Source: Intestinibacter sp964449895
Lineage (GTDB): Bacteria > Bacillota > Clostridia > Peptostreptococcales > Peptostreptococcaceae
NCBI GenBank assembly: GCA_964449895.1
Contig: CAYVBY010000017.1
Span: 1-45,390, forward strand
Direction: 5' to 3'
Length of the DNA stretch: 45,390 nt
Shown: positions 1-9,063 of the stretch, in pieces
Layout of the letters: the number at the start of each line of letters is the position of its first letter
How positions within the stretch are numbered: the first letter of the stretch is position 1
Program-made: the position numbers and the translations under genes
The notes under the pieces: generated by a model
What the model was told of the DNA's origin: nothing
Database searches by the model: none
Seen by the model: the letters and a program-made list of their open reading frames with translations, nothing else

Positions 1-1322
1 TGTGGTGTATTTGGGAACATATCCATACATTTAACCTTTTTAACTTTATATCCATAGCTTTCAAATCCTTGTAAGTCTACAACTAAAGTTTTTGGATTAC
101 ATGAGATATAAATTATTTCATCAGTTCCAAATTTAGATATATCTCTAACTGCATCTTTATGAATACCTGGTCTTGGAGGGTCCACGATTATGATATCTGG
201 TCTCTCTTTAAGATTGTTCACAGTTTTAGCAACATCCCCTGCTATAAATTCACAGTGAGTTAATCCGTTTAATTTAGCATTTTCATTAGCAGCTACTACT
301 GCTTCTTCTACAATTTCTATTCCGTATACTTTTTTAGCTTTTTCAGATAAAATTTGTCCTATTGTTCCTGTTCCGCTATATAAATCATAAAGTACTTTAT
401 CATTATAGTCTCCTACAAATTCTCTGGCTATAGAATATAATTTTTCAGCACCTAATGTATTTGTTTGGAAAAATGAGAACGGAGAAATTTTAAATCTAAG
501 ACCTAATAATTCTTCATAAATATGATCTCTTCCATGTATAACCTTAAGCTCATCACATTTAACCGCATCTGCTAGGTTGTCATTTATACAGTGAATTACA
601 CTAACTAAATCAGCTTCTAAATCTAATCCAAGTAGCATATCCTTATATTTAGTCATGTCGTAATCTTTTTGTGAACTTGTAACAACCATTACCATCATTT
701 CATTAGTTTTAATTCCTTTTCTAATAACTAGATGTCTTAAATATCCGACATGATTGTTTCCTCTATAATAAGGTAATCCTTCTTCTCTAAAAAAAGTTTC
801 TGTAGATGTAAGTATTTTTATAAAATCTTGGTCTATTAACATACATCCATCAACTGTAACTATATCTAAATATTTTCCTTTTTTGTGCATACCTACAGTT
901 AAAGGTCCTGCTTTTACTTCATCTCCAAAAGTAAACTCCATTTTATTTCTATAAACTTTACTGCTTGGACTTCCTTCTATTCCTAAAAATTCAAATCCTT
1001 TAAGCTCATGACTTTCAAATAATTCTAGAACCTGTTGTTTTTTAAGCTCTAATTGTTTTTCGTATGGAAGTGATAAAATTGTACATCCTCCACATTGACC
1101 AAAATGTTCACATGTTTCTTCTGTTTCTAATGGAGATTTTTCTAATACTTCCATTAATTTAACTTCTGCTTTTTTACTATTTACTTTTTTTACTGATGCT
1201 TTTACTTTTTGACCAGTAATTCCGCCCTTCATATGAATATCTCTTTTATCAATTTTAGTGCACGACGTTCCACCAAATTCCATTTTACCTACTTCAAATT
1301 CAATTATCTCTCTTTTTTTCAC
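1..1322 (-). CDS. rlmD: 23S rRNA (uracil-5-)-methyltransferase, RlmD/RumA family, 3' end cut by the window
   Basis: SAM-dependent enzyme making 5-methyluridine in 23S rRNA. Translation from a GTG at 1322-1320, with GGAGG seven bases upstream, gives about 440 codons that run off the left edge. An N-terminal TRAM-like domain is followed by iron-sulfur cysteines in CEHFGQCGGC (C71, C77, C80). The C-terminal methyltransferase fold carries VDPPRPG and the catalytic-cysteine motif SCNPKTL. The visible end MDMFPNTP matches the family's usual C-terminal stretch, so only a few residues should be missing. In Gram-positives one enzyme of this family can modify both U747 and U1939, so exact site specificity is not settled. 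It has its own promoter downstream of rsuA. Confidence 0.93.
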   Translation of the reverse strand, partial: MKKREIIEFEVGKMEFGGTSCTKIDKRDIHMKGGITGQKVKASVKKVNSKKAEVKLMEVLEKSPLETEETCEHFGQCGGCTILSLPYEKQLELKKQQVLELFESHELKGFEFLGIEGSPSSKVYRNKMEFTFGDEVKAGPLTVGMHKKGKYLDIVTVDGCMLIDQDFIKILTSTETFFREEGLPYYRGNNHVGYLRHLVIRKGIKTNEMMVMVVTSSQKDYDMTKYKDMLLGLDLEADLVSVIHCINDNLADAVKCDELKVIHGRDHIYEELLGLRFKISPFSFFQTNTLGAEKLYSIAREFVGDYNDKVLYDLYSGTGTIGQILSEKAKKVYGIEIVEEAVVAANENAKLNGLTHCEFIAGDVAKTVNNLKERPDIIIVDPPRPGIHKDAVRDISKFGTDEIIYISCNPKTLVVDLQGFESYGYKVKKVKCMDMFPNTP

Positions 1323-1414
1323 TAAATTACCTCCGTTAATATATTTATTTTTAATTCAAAATTTTATTTTAATACATAACCTTCTATTTTTATTTGCTTT
1401 AATCATACCTACTA

Positions 1415-1443
1415 ATTATATTAGATTTTTACCTTTATATCAA
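1415..1443 (-). promoter_or_regulatory. sigma-A-type promoter for rlmD
   Basis: On the minus strand TTGATA (1443-1438) and TATAAT (1420-1415) are separated by exactly 17 bases, close to the housekeeping consensus. It lies about 93 bases upstream of the rlmD GTG, so rlmD can be transcribed separately from the upstream rsuA gene. Confidence 0.7.
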
Positions 1444-1477
1444 AACCTTTATTATACAAATTAATTTAGAATTAAAC

Positions 1478-2206
1478 CTACTCTCTTTCTTCTATCATTT
1501 TAACCTCTTCATCAGTTAATTCACGATATTCCCCAAGCTCTAAAGTTTCATCTAATTTTAATTTTCCCATAGATAGTCTTTTTAAATATATTACTTTTTT
1601 GTCTACACTTTCAAACATTCTTTTAACTTGATGGAATTTACCCTCGTGAATAGTAAGTTCTATCTCTGAAATTTCATCACTTTTTAGTATTACAAGCTCT
1701 GCAGGCATAGTTTCGTAACCATCATCTAGTGTAACTCCCTCTAAAAATGCCTTAACATCTTCCTCTGTAACGACTCCCTCAACTTTAGCATAATAAGTTT
1801 TTGGAACATGCTTTTTAGGAGATAATACTCTATGAGCAAGCTGTCCATCATTTGTAAGTACTAATAATCCCTCTGTGTCTTTATCAAGTCTTCCAACTGG
1901 AAATGGTTCAAAAATCAAATCCTCTTTATCTATTAAATCTAAAACAATAGGATCTTTCTTATCAAATGTAGCTGATATATATCCATCAGGTTTATTTAAC
2001 ATAAGATATATAAATTCCTTATAAACCACCTTTTGTCCATCAAAAATTATTTCATCATTTTCTACATCAACTTGAACCCCTGGATTATTTATAGTTTTGC
2101 CATTTACCTTTACTAATCCATTTTTACATATTTTTTTAAGTTCACTTCTACTTCCATATCCTAAATTAGATAATATTTTGTCTATTCTTTGTTTTTTAGG
2201 CAACAC
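1478..2206 (-). CDS. rsuA: 16S rRNA pseudouridine synthase, RsuA family
   Basis: Converts a uridine to pseudouridine in small-subunit rRNA (U516 in E. coli RsuA). An N-terminal S4 RNA-binding domain (about residues 8-65) precedes the catalytic motif GRLDKDTEG, whose first Asp is the catalytic residue. The later HEGKFHQVKRMF stretch favours RsuA over RluB. An ATG at 2212 also opens this frame, but the AAGGAG ribosome binding site abuts it with no spacing. The GTG at 2206 has six bases of spacing and is preferred here, giving 242 residues. Exact target uridine is inferred from the family. Confidence 0.9.
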   Translation of the reverse strand: MLPKKQRIDKILSNLGYGSRSELKKICKNGLVKVNGKTINNPGVQVDVENDEIIFDGQKVVYKEFIYLMLNKPDGYISATFDKKDPIVLDLIDKEDLIFEPFPVGRLDKDTEGLLVLTNDGQLAHRVLSPKKHVPKTYYAKVEGVVTEEDVKAFLEGVTLDDGYETMPAELVILKSDEISEIELTIHEGKFHQVKRMFESVDKKVIYLKRLSMGKLKLDETLELGEYRELTDEEVKMIEERE

Positions 2207-2380
2207 TTTCATCTCCTTCCTTGTTTATTAAATATCTACATTGTAACCTATATTTTTTCTTTTATTTTATCTCTTTTTTAGTTTTATTTATATTTTTATA
2301 AGATTTATCAATATCACGGTGCATTAAATTGGTATACCTACATTATAAATTTTACTCTATACCTTTTTCTCTTTTAAGTA

Positions 2381-2391
2381 TATAATATAAT
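2381..2391 (+). promoter_or_regulatory. possible -10 region(s) of the fba promoter
   Basis: Two overlapping TATAAT hexamers (2381-2386 and 2386-2391) lie 55-65 bases upstream of fba. No convincing -35 hexamer sits at the expected distance, so this is a tentative call for an otherwise unassigned 230-base gap. Confidence 0.4.
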
Positions 2392-2445
2392 TGATGGGTA
2401 AGTATTGTAAATTTTTAACTATTTTAAAATTTATGGAGGTACAAA

Positions 2446-3309
2446 ATGTTAGTTTCTGCAAAAGATATGCTAGTAAAAGCAAAAGAAGGAAAATATGCAG
2501 TTGGAGCGTTCAATATAAACAACTTAGAATGGACAAAAGCTATATTATTAACTGCACAAGAAAATAATTCACCAGTTATATTAGGTGTTTCTGAAGGCGC
2601 TGGAAAATATATGGGTGGATACAAAACTATAGTTGGTATGGTTGAAGGTATGATAGAAGAGTTAAATATAACTGTTCCTGTTGCTCTTCACTTAGACCAT
2701 GGTTCTTTTGAAGGTGCTAAACAAACTATAGCTGCTGGATTCTCTTCAGTAATGTTTGACGGTTCTAAATACGGAATAGAAGAAAACATCGAAAAAACTA
2801 AAGAAATAGTTGCATTAGCTCATTCTAAAGGAATATCAGTTGAAGCTGAAGTTGGTGCTATAGGTGGAGAAGAAGACGGTGTTGTAGGAAACGGTGAACT
2901 TGCTGATCCTGTTGAATGTAAACAAATAGCTGACTTAGGAATAGACTTCTTAGCTGCTGGTATAGGAAACATCCATGGTAAATATCCTGCAAACTGGGCT
3001 GGATTAAACTTTGACGTTTTAGCAAAAATAAATGAAGCTACAGGAGATATGCCATTAGTACTACATGGTGGTAGTGGTATACCAGAAGATATGATCAAAA
3101 AAGCTATATCTTTAGGTGTTGCTAAAATAAATGTTAATACTGAATGCCAATTAGTATTTGCTGAAGCAACTAGAAAATATATAGAAGAAGGAAAAGATCA
3201 ACAAGGTAAAGGATATGACCCTCGTAAATTATTAGCTCCAGGATTTGAAGCTATAAAAGCTTGTGTTAAAGAAAAAATGGAATTATTCGGATCAATAGGA
3301 CAAGCTTAA
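2446..3309 (+). CDS. fba: class II fructose-1,6-bisphosphate aldolase
   Basis: Cleaves fructose-1,6-bisphosphate to dihydroxyacetone phosphate and glyceraldehyde-3-phosphate in glycolysis, in the cytoplasm. It has 287 residues, normal for the short bacterial class II enzymes. The metal-binding/catalytic LHLDHGS motif is at residues 81-87 (D84, H85). Further metal and substrate residues lie in IGNIHGKYP and LHGGSGIP. A GGAGGT ribosome binding site sits seven bases before the ATG. It is a single-gene unit closed by a strong terminator and is one of only four plus-strand genes here. A tagatose-bisphosphate aldolase is the main alternative within the family. Confidence 0.95.
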   Translation: MLVSAKDMLVKAKEGKYAVGAFNINNLEWTKAILLTAQENNSPVILGVSEGAGKYMGGYKTIVGMVEGMIEELNITVPVALHLDHGSFEGAKQTIAAGFSSVMFDGSKYGIEENIEKTKEIVALAHSKGISVEAEVGAIGGEEDGVVGNGELADPVECKQIADLGIDFLAAGIGNIHGKYPANWAGLNFDVLAKINEATGDMPLVLHGGSGIPEDMIKKAISLGVAKINVNTECQLVFAEATRKYIEEGKDQQGKGYDPRKLLAPGFEAIKACVKEKMELFGSIGQA

Positions 3310-3339
3310 TAATTAAAAGTTAAAAATATATGAACTTAG

Positions 3340-3389
3340 GGAAGTGTTACAAAATAGCATAAGTCTATTTTGTATTCACTTCCTTTTTT
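3340..3389 (+). terminator. intrinsic terminator of fba
   Basis: GGAAGTG (3340-3346) pairs with CACTTCC (3377-3383), and TACAAAATAG (3348-3357) pairs with CTATTTTGTA (3365-3374). A run of six T follows at 3384-3389. Confidence 0.9.
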
Positions 3390-3409
3390 GCATTTGTAGA
3401 TAAAATTAA

Positions 3410-3448
3410 AGGAGCATCGCAAATTTTATTTTACGATACTCCTTTTTT
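3410..3448 (-). terminator. intrinsic terminator after the EFR1 gene (possibly bidirectional)
   Basis: AGGAG and ATCG (3410-3419) pair with CGAT and CTCCT (3434-3443). The minus-strand stem is followed by TTTAATTTT. On the plus strand it is followed by TTTTTT, so it could act in both directions between the converging genes. Confidence 0.7.
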
Positions 3449-3477
3449 ATAGTTCTATAAATTCTCTTAATTATATA

Positions 3478-4242
3478 TTATCTTTGAGGTGAAAACTTAG
3501 GAGCAACATATCTGTTTTTACCTTTTGTTTTCTTTCCATATTCTATTGCTTGTTTTGGACATCTATTTATGCAAGCCGTACAATGAACACAAGTATTTTC
3601 CCACTTTGGTTTTCCATCAACCATTTTAATATTATTAAGAGGGCAAATTTTTTCACATAATGAACACCCTGTGCATTCATCCATTGCATAAAATTCTTTA
3701 GGTTTAATAAAAAATTTATCAAATAGCCATATTACAGGCTTAATTGACATTTTATGCATTATTCCAACTTTTGACATATTAAAATCTTGATTATTTTCTA
3801 TTTTTTTAGCTATATCAGAAATATTTGAAATTGCATTATTTAATTTTGCATCATTTTCTTCTTTTGAATCAACTTTAAAAAACATTAAATAATTTTGTGG
3901 CATTGAAATATGCTCAATACCCTTATATACTAATCCTTTTTTATCAATTAAAGGTTTGATAAAAGCACTTGAAGCACTAATTCCACTACCAGCACATGTC
4001 ATAATAAAATAAATATTTTTATTACCTTCAAAATTTGATTTTTTTAGCAAATCAAGTATAATAGTTGGCATTGTCGATATATATACAGGGGCAACAACAA
4101 CATATGGTTTATCAGATGATAAATTCATTGTTTCGTTTGATTTTAAATATTTACCCATATCTATTACTTCATCATTATTTAAATGCGCAATATTTTTAGC
4201 TATATACTCACTATTACCTGTTGCAGAAAAATATAGAATCAT
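3478..4242 (-). CDS. EFR1 family flavodoxin/ferredoxin protein
   Basis: Predicted cytoplasmic electron carrier fusing two modules. The N-terminal flavodoxin-like fold starts with the FMN-phosphate loop FSATGNSEYIA at residues 5-15. The C-terminus has two 4Fe-4S binding motifs, CTGCSLCEKICP and CVHCTACINRCP, in the last quarter of 254 residues. This domain order is that of the EFR1 family, common in Clostridia. The redox partner is unknown and the neighbours give no clue. It has a good ribosome binding site (GGAAGGATG) and its own downstream terminator, suggesting a single-gene unit. Confidence 0.88.
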   Translation of the reverse strand: MILYFSATGNSEYIAKNIAHLNNDEVIDMGKYLKSNETMNLSSDKPYVVVAPVYISTMPTIILDLLKKSNFEGNKNIYFIMTCAGSGISASSAFIKPLIDKKGLVYKGIEHISMPQNYLMFFKVDSKEENDAKLNNAISNISDIAKKIENNQDFNMSKVGIMHKMSIKPVIWLFDKFFIKPKEFYAMDECTGCSLCEKICPLNNIKMVDGKPKWENTCVHCTACINRCPKQAIEYGKKTKGKNRYVAPKFSPQR

Positions 4243-4286
4243 TTAAATCATCCTTCCTATTGAAAAAGCATCTATATAATTATTAA

Positions 4287-4772
4287 TTAACTATAAAATT
4301 TAGATGCACCAATTAATTGTCTTTTAGATACAATTTTAGCAAGATTTTTTAAAGAAGCTATCTTAATATCTTCAAAGCTTACTAAAAATACAAATTTAAA
4401 ATCAGTAAATTCTTCATTTATATTGTATATTTCAAAATGACATTTTATATTGTCCATAGAATAAAGATCTTGAAGTTCTTCTTCTATCTCATCTGCAGTA
4501 TCTTTTATAAATCGTCTCACATCTTCAAACATAACTTCAAAGAAGGACTCGTCTACTGTTTCACCTAATTCTTCAATAGCTTCTAATATTTCAACTTTAG
4601 AAAACACTCTCTCTGATAATTCACAATCAAAGACCATTATATTTTCTTGATTTATGGAATTAGATATATCTTGTAAATATCCTATATCTTGACGCATATC
4701 AAGTATATCCTTTACCTCTTTACTATTTACATGAAAGCTCCCTTTTCGGTTCTTTAATTTTAATTCTACCAT
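4287..4772 (-). CDS. hypothetical acidic protein, 161 aa
   Basis: I do not recognise the family. The product is soluble, rich in Glu and Asp, and looks like an alpha/beta protein with a central helical stretch (about residues 75-110) and hydrophobic strands near the C-terminus. There is no signal peptide, membrane segment or catalytic motif that I can see. The ATG is preceded by AAAGGGGGCG, a convincing ribosome binding site, and codon use resembles its neighbours, so it is a real gene. It lies 34 bases downstream of the HAD phosphatase gene and may be cotranscribed with it. Confidence 0.75.
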   Translation of the reverse strand: MVELKLKNRKGSFHVNSKEVKDILDMRQDIGYLQDISNSINQENIMVFDCELSERVFSKVEILEAIEELGETVDESFFEVMFEDVRRFIKDTADEIEEELQDLYSMDNIKCHFEIYNINEEFTDFKFVFLVSFEDIKIASLKNLAKIVSKRQLIGASKFYS

Positions 4773-4806
4773 TAAACTTCGCCCCCTTTAAGTAAAGTCA
4801 AATTCA

Positions 4807-5364
4807 CTACATTTTATCAATAATATCTTTTATTTCTTTCCAAGAAAAAACCCTTATAATATTTTCATGATCTACATTTTTATTATAATTACAATCAATT
4901 AATATTACTTTAATGCCTCCCTCTGCAAGGTGTATAGCATTGCTTGGGTTATCCTCTATAAATATATCACATTTTAATTCTTTTGCTTTATTTAATTTTC
5001 TATCAGTTCCAAGTAAATAAAGAGGTATTTTAGATAAGTGTTGTTTTTTAAGCCAGCTACTTGTTATTTCTTCTAAATCAGCATGTCTAGCTGTTACAAA
5101 AAATAGATTATTATACTTATACAATTCATCAAGTATCTCCTTGGCTCCTTCAACAACTTCTGCTTCAGAATAGCAATTTAAATAATTTGAATGAAGTTTA
5201 TCTAACATACCTTCTAAAGTATCTCCATATAATTCTGCCCAAAATACAGTTGTAAAATCTTCTTCAGTCAAATTCTTATTATATATACTATTTAAGTATG
5301 TCATGTAATGATATGGACTTGTTATAGTTCCATCTATATCTATTCCTATATTTAAATTTTTCAT
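4807..5364 (-). CDS. HAD-superfamily phosphatase, 5'(3')-deoxyribonucleotidase (NT5C) type
   Basis: Predicted magnesium-dependent phosphohydrolase of 185 residues. HAD motif I is DIDGT (D9 nucleophile, D11 acid/base). Motif II lies in FFVTARHADLE, and motif IV around IFIEDNPSNAI. A cap insertion (about residues 18-75) fits the NT5C/YqfW-like group, which dephosphorylates pyrimidine (deoxy)nucleotides. Substrate is inferred from overall similarity only, and other small phosphomonoesters are possible. The start is supported by AGGAG six bases upstream. It probably forms a short operon with the downstream 161-residue gene. Confidence 0.8.
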   Translation of the reverse strand: MKNLNIGIDIDGTITSPYHYMTYLNSIYNKNLTEEDFTTVFWAELYGDTLEGMLDKLHSNYLNCYSEAEVVEGAKEILDELYKYNNLFFVTARHADLEEITSSWLKKQHLSKIPLYLLGTDRKLNKAKELKCDIFIEDNPSNAIHLAEGGIKVILIDCNYNKNVDHENIIRVFSWKEIKDIIDKM

Positions 5365-5501
5365 TTTTTATCTCCTATTTTCTAAAGATTCATTATATCA
5401 CATACTTAAGTATAATTCAAAAAAATAAATATAACCATACCTATGATAAAATCCTTAATTTAAAATTATATACTAATAATTTTTTAATTAGAAATTTATT
5501 T

Positions 5502-5536
5502 TACAAAAAAAAATTTGAGCATTGCTCAAATTTTTT
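5502..5536 (-). terminator. intrinsic terminator after the 223-aa membrane protein gene
   Basis: AAATTTGAGC and GCTCAAATTT form a 10-bp stem with a three-base loop (5511-5533). On the minus strand it runs into an uninterrupted T tract (plus-strand A run from 5503). Confidence 0.85.
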
Positions 5537-5611
5537 AAATCAACATATCTAAAAAAGCTATATAAAACAAAGGGAATTCTATATTTATTAAAATATAAAA
5601 TTTTATATTTA

Positions 5612-6283
5612 TTATTTACCCTGAATATCTTTTTCTAAACAAGAAATTTTATTTTTGTAATTATTTATATTTTGTTCTGATTTTTTTACATATTCTTCTA
5701 CATTGTGAATCCTAGAAATATTCTTTTGTTCTAAAATTATATTTATTTCTTCAATAGCTTTATATTTCATCTCATAAGCTTCTTTCATACATACTACACA
5801 TTCCTCTAAAACCTTCGTATATTCATCTTTTGAAAGTTCAGGAACTTCCATTTCTTCATAAATCTCCACTACTCTTTCACACATATACATAGCCTTTTGA
5901 GCAGATTTTTGAGCTTCTTGTAATTTATTTAAATTTACTTTTACATCATTGGAGCATTTTATACATTCGTTGATAGGATTTAGGGCTATATCTTCTATAT
6001 CTCTTATATCTGTTTTAAAATGTTTGATTTTTGTAATATCATCTTCTTTATTAGAATCAAATGTTGATACAGATAAATCTTTAGAACTCATAATAGCAGT
6101 ATAATTTGTTCTTGGCTCGATTTTTTTAAGTCCACTTATATAGATGTTACTTATAACTAAAGTGGTCGCTAAAACAACATAAGTACTTGCATAAATACAT
6201 GCTCTAGTAAATTTTTTGTAGTTTTTGAATAAAACTATTAAAGGTATCAAATATAAAATCACAAATACTAATATCCATCTCAT
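5612..6283 (-). CDS. hypothetical membrane-anchored helical protein with two CxxC motifs
   Basis: I do not recognise the family. Two hydrophobic segments (about residues 3-19 and 28-50) are joined by a short basic loop (KNYKKFTR), which by the positive-inside rule puts the remaining 170 residues outside the membrane. That domain is mostly helical, probably coiled coil. It holds cysteines in CIKC and CVVC plus two more single cysteines. There is no lipobox. AAGGAG precedes the ATG, and the gene stands alone with its own terminator. It could be an envelope sensor or structural protein, but nothing in the context shows a function. Confidence 0.7.
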   Translation of the reverse strand: MRWILVFVILYLIPLIVLFKNYKKFTRACIYASTYVVLATTLVISNIYISGLKKIEPRTNYTAIMSSKDLSVSTFDSNKEDDITKIKHFKTDIRDIEDIALNPINECIKCSNDVKVNLNKLQEAQKSAQKAMYMCERVVEIYEEMEVPELSKDEYTKVLEECVVCMKEAYEMKYKAIEEINIILEQKNISRIHNVEEYVKKSEQNINNYKNKISCLEKDIQGK

Positions 6284-6432
6284 ATTATAAACTCCTTCTT
6301 AAGAATAAAGTTTATAAATATAATGTTACAAACTTTATTCCAAATAACTTCAATGTATATTTTAGTATTTGCAATTTTTATAAATTCAATTCATAAAATA
6401 TAATTATCTATAATATATATTTTTATACAAAT

Positions 6433-7131
6433 CTAATCTAATACCTTAATCAATTTAAAATCAATATAATCACTTGATGCAAGAGTATATTCTATATTAT
6501 TTCTAATTCCTCTTAATCCCATTTCAAAAGATTCCAAGCCATGTAAATGTCCATATATAACTTTTTTTACACCATATTTTTCATATAGCTTAGTAAATTC
6601 CGATTCTTCTAACTTGTCATTTGTAGGTGGATAATGAGTTATAACTATAAGATTTTTACATCCAGCTTGCATAGCAGATTTTATTGACATTTCTAATCTT
6701 AAAACTTCTCTTTTATATATTTTTAAATCATTTCCATCAAATTTAACTTCATTAGGACAAAGCCACCCTCTACTTCCACATATAGCATAATCTTCATACA
6801 TGAAATATCCATTTTGGATAAAATTCATATCATCATCTGAATACATGTTATTTACTTTTGTAAGAGATGCCCACCAATAATCATGATTTCCTTTTATAAA
6901 AATTTTCTTTCCTGGAAGAGATTTTATTATATCTAAATCTTCTTTTGCATCATTTAAAGTCATAGCCCAAGAAGTATCTCCTAAAACTAAAACTGTATCC
7001 TCTTCTTTTACAGTGTCTTTCCAGTTTTCAATTATTTTTTCTTGATGATTGTCCCAATTGTTTCCAAATATATTCATAGGTTTAGGATTTTTAGTAGAAA
7101 AATGTAAATCTCCTATCGCATATAAACTCAT
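6433..7131 (-). CDS. calcineurin-like metallophosphoesterase
   Basis: Cytoplasmic dimetal phosphoesterase of 232 residues. The full set of family motifs is present in order: GDLHFS (D8, H10), VLGDTSW, KGNHDYWW, a THYPP histidine and YGHLHG near the C-terminus. Each metal ligand expected for the family can be seen. The substrate cannot be told from sequence, since the family includes protein, nucleotide and phospholipid phosphatases. It lies about 70 bases downstream of the relQ-like gene, but a terminator separates the two, so it is probably transcribed on its own. Confidence 0.85.
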   Translation of the reverse strand: MSLYAIGDLHFSTKNPKPMNIFGNNWDNHQEKIIENWKDTVKEEDTVLVLGDTSWAMTLNDAKEDLDIIKSLPGKKIFIKGNHDYWWASLTKVNNMYSDDDMNFIQNGYFMYEDYAICGSRGWLCPNEVKFDGNDLKIYKREVLRLEMSIKSAMQAGCKNLIVITHYPPTNDKLEESEFTKLYEKYGVKKVIYGHLHGLESFEMGLRGIRNNIEYTLASSDYIDFKLIKVLD

Positions 7132-7171
7132 AAATTCATTCCTTTCTAAAATATATATTTATAAAGTTAAA

Positions 7172-7196
7172 AAGCTGTCTCAAAAATTAAGACAGC
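7172..7196 (-). terminator. intrinsic terminator after the relQ-like gene
   Basis: GCTGTCT (7174-7180) pairs with AGACAGC (7190-7196). On the minus strand the stem is followed by TTTTTAA. Confidence 0.75.
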
Positions 7197-7200
7197 ACTA

Positions 7201-8004
7201 TTATTTTTCTTCAACTCTATGTGTTTTAAAATCTTCTAATATATAATCAATTTCTTCTTTTAAAGCAACTATTTCATCTATATCCTTCTCACTATCTATT
7301 TTATCTAGTCTTCTTTGATATTTAAGAGCACTACTTATTTCTCCTAAATTATAAAGCTCTTGTATTTTTTTAAGTACATCTTTTAATGTAACAGATTTGG
7401 CCTGATACATTACTTGAGCTTTCATAATATCTTCTCTTATTTCACTCATTTCTTCATCTAATAAAAAAGCTGCATCAGCTGCTCTTCTAAGTCTAAGTGC
7501 AACATTTTCTGGTATGTAATGTTCATATTTATATTTTAGAGAATGCTCTATAGTAGCCCAAAAGTTCATAGCAAGAGTTCTTATTTGTATTTCGCAATGT
7601 ATCTCCTTAGATCCTGCAATTGAATTTATTGGATATTTTATTATTAAATGATAACTTCTATATCCACTTTCTTTAAAATTAGTAATATAGTCTTTTTCAT
7701 TTATAACGGTCATATCCGTTCTATTTTTAATTAAATCAACAATAGTATATATATCCTCAACAAACTGACACATAATTCTTATGCCTGCTATATCATCTAT
7801 CATTCCTTCTATATCATTTGTATCTAATCTATTAGCCTTAGATATTATAGAAGATATTTTTTTAGTTCTTCCTGTAACAAATTCAATTGGTGAATATTCA
7901 CCTTTAGTTAAAAATTCTTTTCGTATATTTTTAAACTTTACTTTAAGTTCTTCAACTGCATGTTGGTAAGGAGCCAATATTTCATCCCATTTTTCGTAAT
8001 TCAT
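7201..8004 (-). CDS. relQ: small alarmone synthetase, RelQ-type GTP pyrophosphokinase
   Basis: Predicted to make (p)ppGpp by transferring pyrophosphate from ATP to GTP or GDP. The RelA/SpoT synthetase domain covers most of 267 residues, with RIMCQFVEDIYTI, the GYRSYH motif and EIQIRTLAMNFWATIEH as landmarks. There is no HD hydrolase domain upstream and no TGS/ACT regulatory domain downstream. It is therefore a stand-alone synthetase, longer at the C-terminus (charged helix) than Bacillus RelQ (about 211 residues). Small alarmone synthetases usually respond to cell-wall or other stress by transcription. A terminator lies directly behind the gene. Confidence 0.87.
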   Translation of the reverse strand: MNYEKWDEILAPYQHAVEELKVKFKNIRKEFLTKGEYSPIEFVTGRTKKISSIISKANRLDTNDIEGMIDDIAGIRIMCQFVEDIYTIVDLIKNRTDMTVINEKDYITNFKESGYRSYHLIIKYPINSIAGSKEIHCEIQIRTLAMNFWATIEHSLKYKYEHYIPENVALRLRRAADAAFLLDEEMSEIREDIMKAQVMYQAKSVTLKDVLKKIQELYNLGEISSALKYQRRLDKIDSEKDIDEIVALKEEIDYILEDFKTHRVEEK

Positions 8005-8057
8005 ATCACTTACTCACCTTCCGTCAAATAAATTAACTACAACTATTTTACCATAAT

Positions 8058-8969
8058 TTATTTTGTTTTTGTACTATAAAGCAAATCTGAATCAATTAAC
8101 TCATAACTTATTTCATCTAAATCCGCTAGATAACTTATAAAAGATACTACCGATGTTCTTAAAAAATAATACTCTTTATAATTGTAAGTTAAACTATTAT
8201 CTTTTATAATTTTTTTAAGTAGCATATCTATATTCATAGGAGTCTTTAAATTTTCTTTTATTTGTTTTAAGTATTTATATATAGCCTCTCTATGTTTTCT
8301 TATAAGTAAAGTTGCATCATGCTTATCTAAAACTTTTTTTCCATGTGCTAAAACTATATAATCAAAATCTAACAATTGTACAATATTTAGTGATTTTAAA
8401 TATTCATCTACATCCTGTAAAAATAGTAAATCGTATTTAGAAAAGGTTTCTTCTCCTATTAATAAATCTCCTACAAATAATACCTTATCTTCAGTTAATA
8501 CGCCTATGCTGCCAGGAGTATGCCCTTTTAAATCTATAATTTTAAAATTATGACCGTCCTTTTGTAAATCACCTTCACATATAACATTGTCTATAGATAT
8601 TGTTTTAAATTTTCTATGTGAAAGTTTTTCAATTAAAAATTTATTACTTTTTCCTCCTAAAATAAAGTTTGAAAAAAGTTCTGGTTTTTCTATAAAAATT
8701 TTTGCGTATTCAGTTGATAAAATCTCAACGTCTGAGTCTTGATCTTTAATTTGTGAACAAGCTCCCCAATGATCTTCATGCTCATGAGTGTTTATAATAT
8801 ATTTTAACCTCATATTTTCTCTTTTAAACATTTCCATCATCGTTTTAGGTCTAAGACCATTAAGTCCTGGATCTATTATTAATGCATTATTATTTTCAAA
8901 TAAATATACACCTGTATTAGTTCCGCCTTTTATATAATATGTATTTCCTTTTACCTTTTGTAATTTCAT
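8058..8969 (-). CDS. metallo-beta-lactamase fold hydrolase
   Basis: Cytoplasmic metal-dependent hydrolase of 303 residues. The metal motif THEHEDH is at residues 61-67 (H62, H64, D66, H67). Further ligands appear in GHTPGSIG, LFVGDLLIGE and the LAHGK histidine. This is the glyoxalase II-like MBL architecture, with an added C-terminal helical domain of about 80 residues. Substrate is unknown: thioesterase, lactonase or general housekeeping hydrolase roles are all possible. Neighbours are unrelated, and the gene appears monocistronic. Confidence 0.85.
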   Translation of the reverse strand: MKLQKVKGNTYYIKGGTNTGVYLFENNNALIIDPGLNGLRPKTMMEMFKRENMRLKYIINTHEHEDHWGACSQIKDQDSDVEILSTEYAKIFIEKPELFSNFILGGKSNKFLIEKLSHRKFKTISIDNVICEGDLQKDGHNFKIIDLKGHTPGSIGVLTEDKVLFVGDLLIGEETFSKYDLLFLQDVDEYLKSLNIVQLLDFDYIVLAHGKKVLDKHDATLLIRKHREAIYKYLKQIKENLKTPMNIDMLLKKIIKDNSLTYNYKEYYFLRTSVVSFISYLADLDEISYELIDSDLLYSTKTK

Positions 8970-9063
8970 AAAAATATACCTCTACTTTATTAAAATACTT
9001 CTATATTATAACATGTAAAATTAACATAATATGAAATTATCTACATAAAATCCTAATAACTAA

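Noticed and set aside
1258..1464. Plus-strand open frame of 68 codons across the rlmD start
   Set aside because: Opposite the start and promoter of rlmD, with a low-complexity hydrophobic translation and no ribosome binding site.
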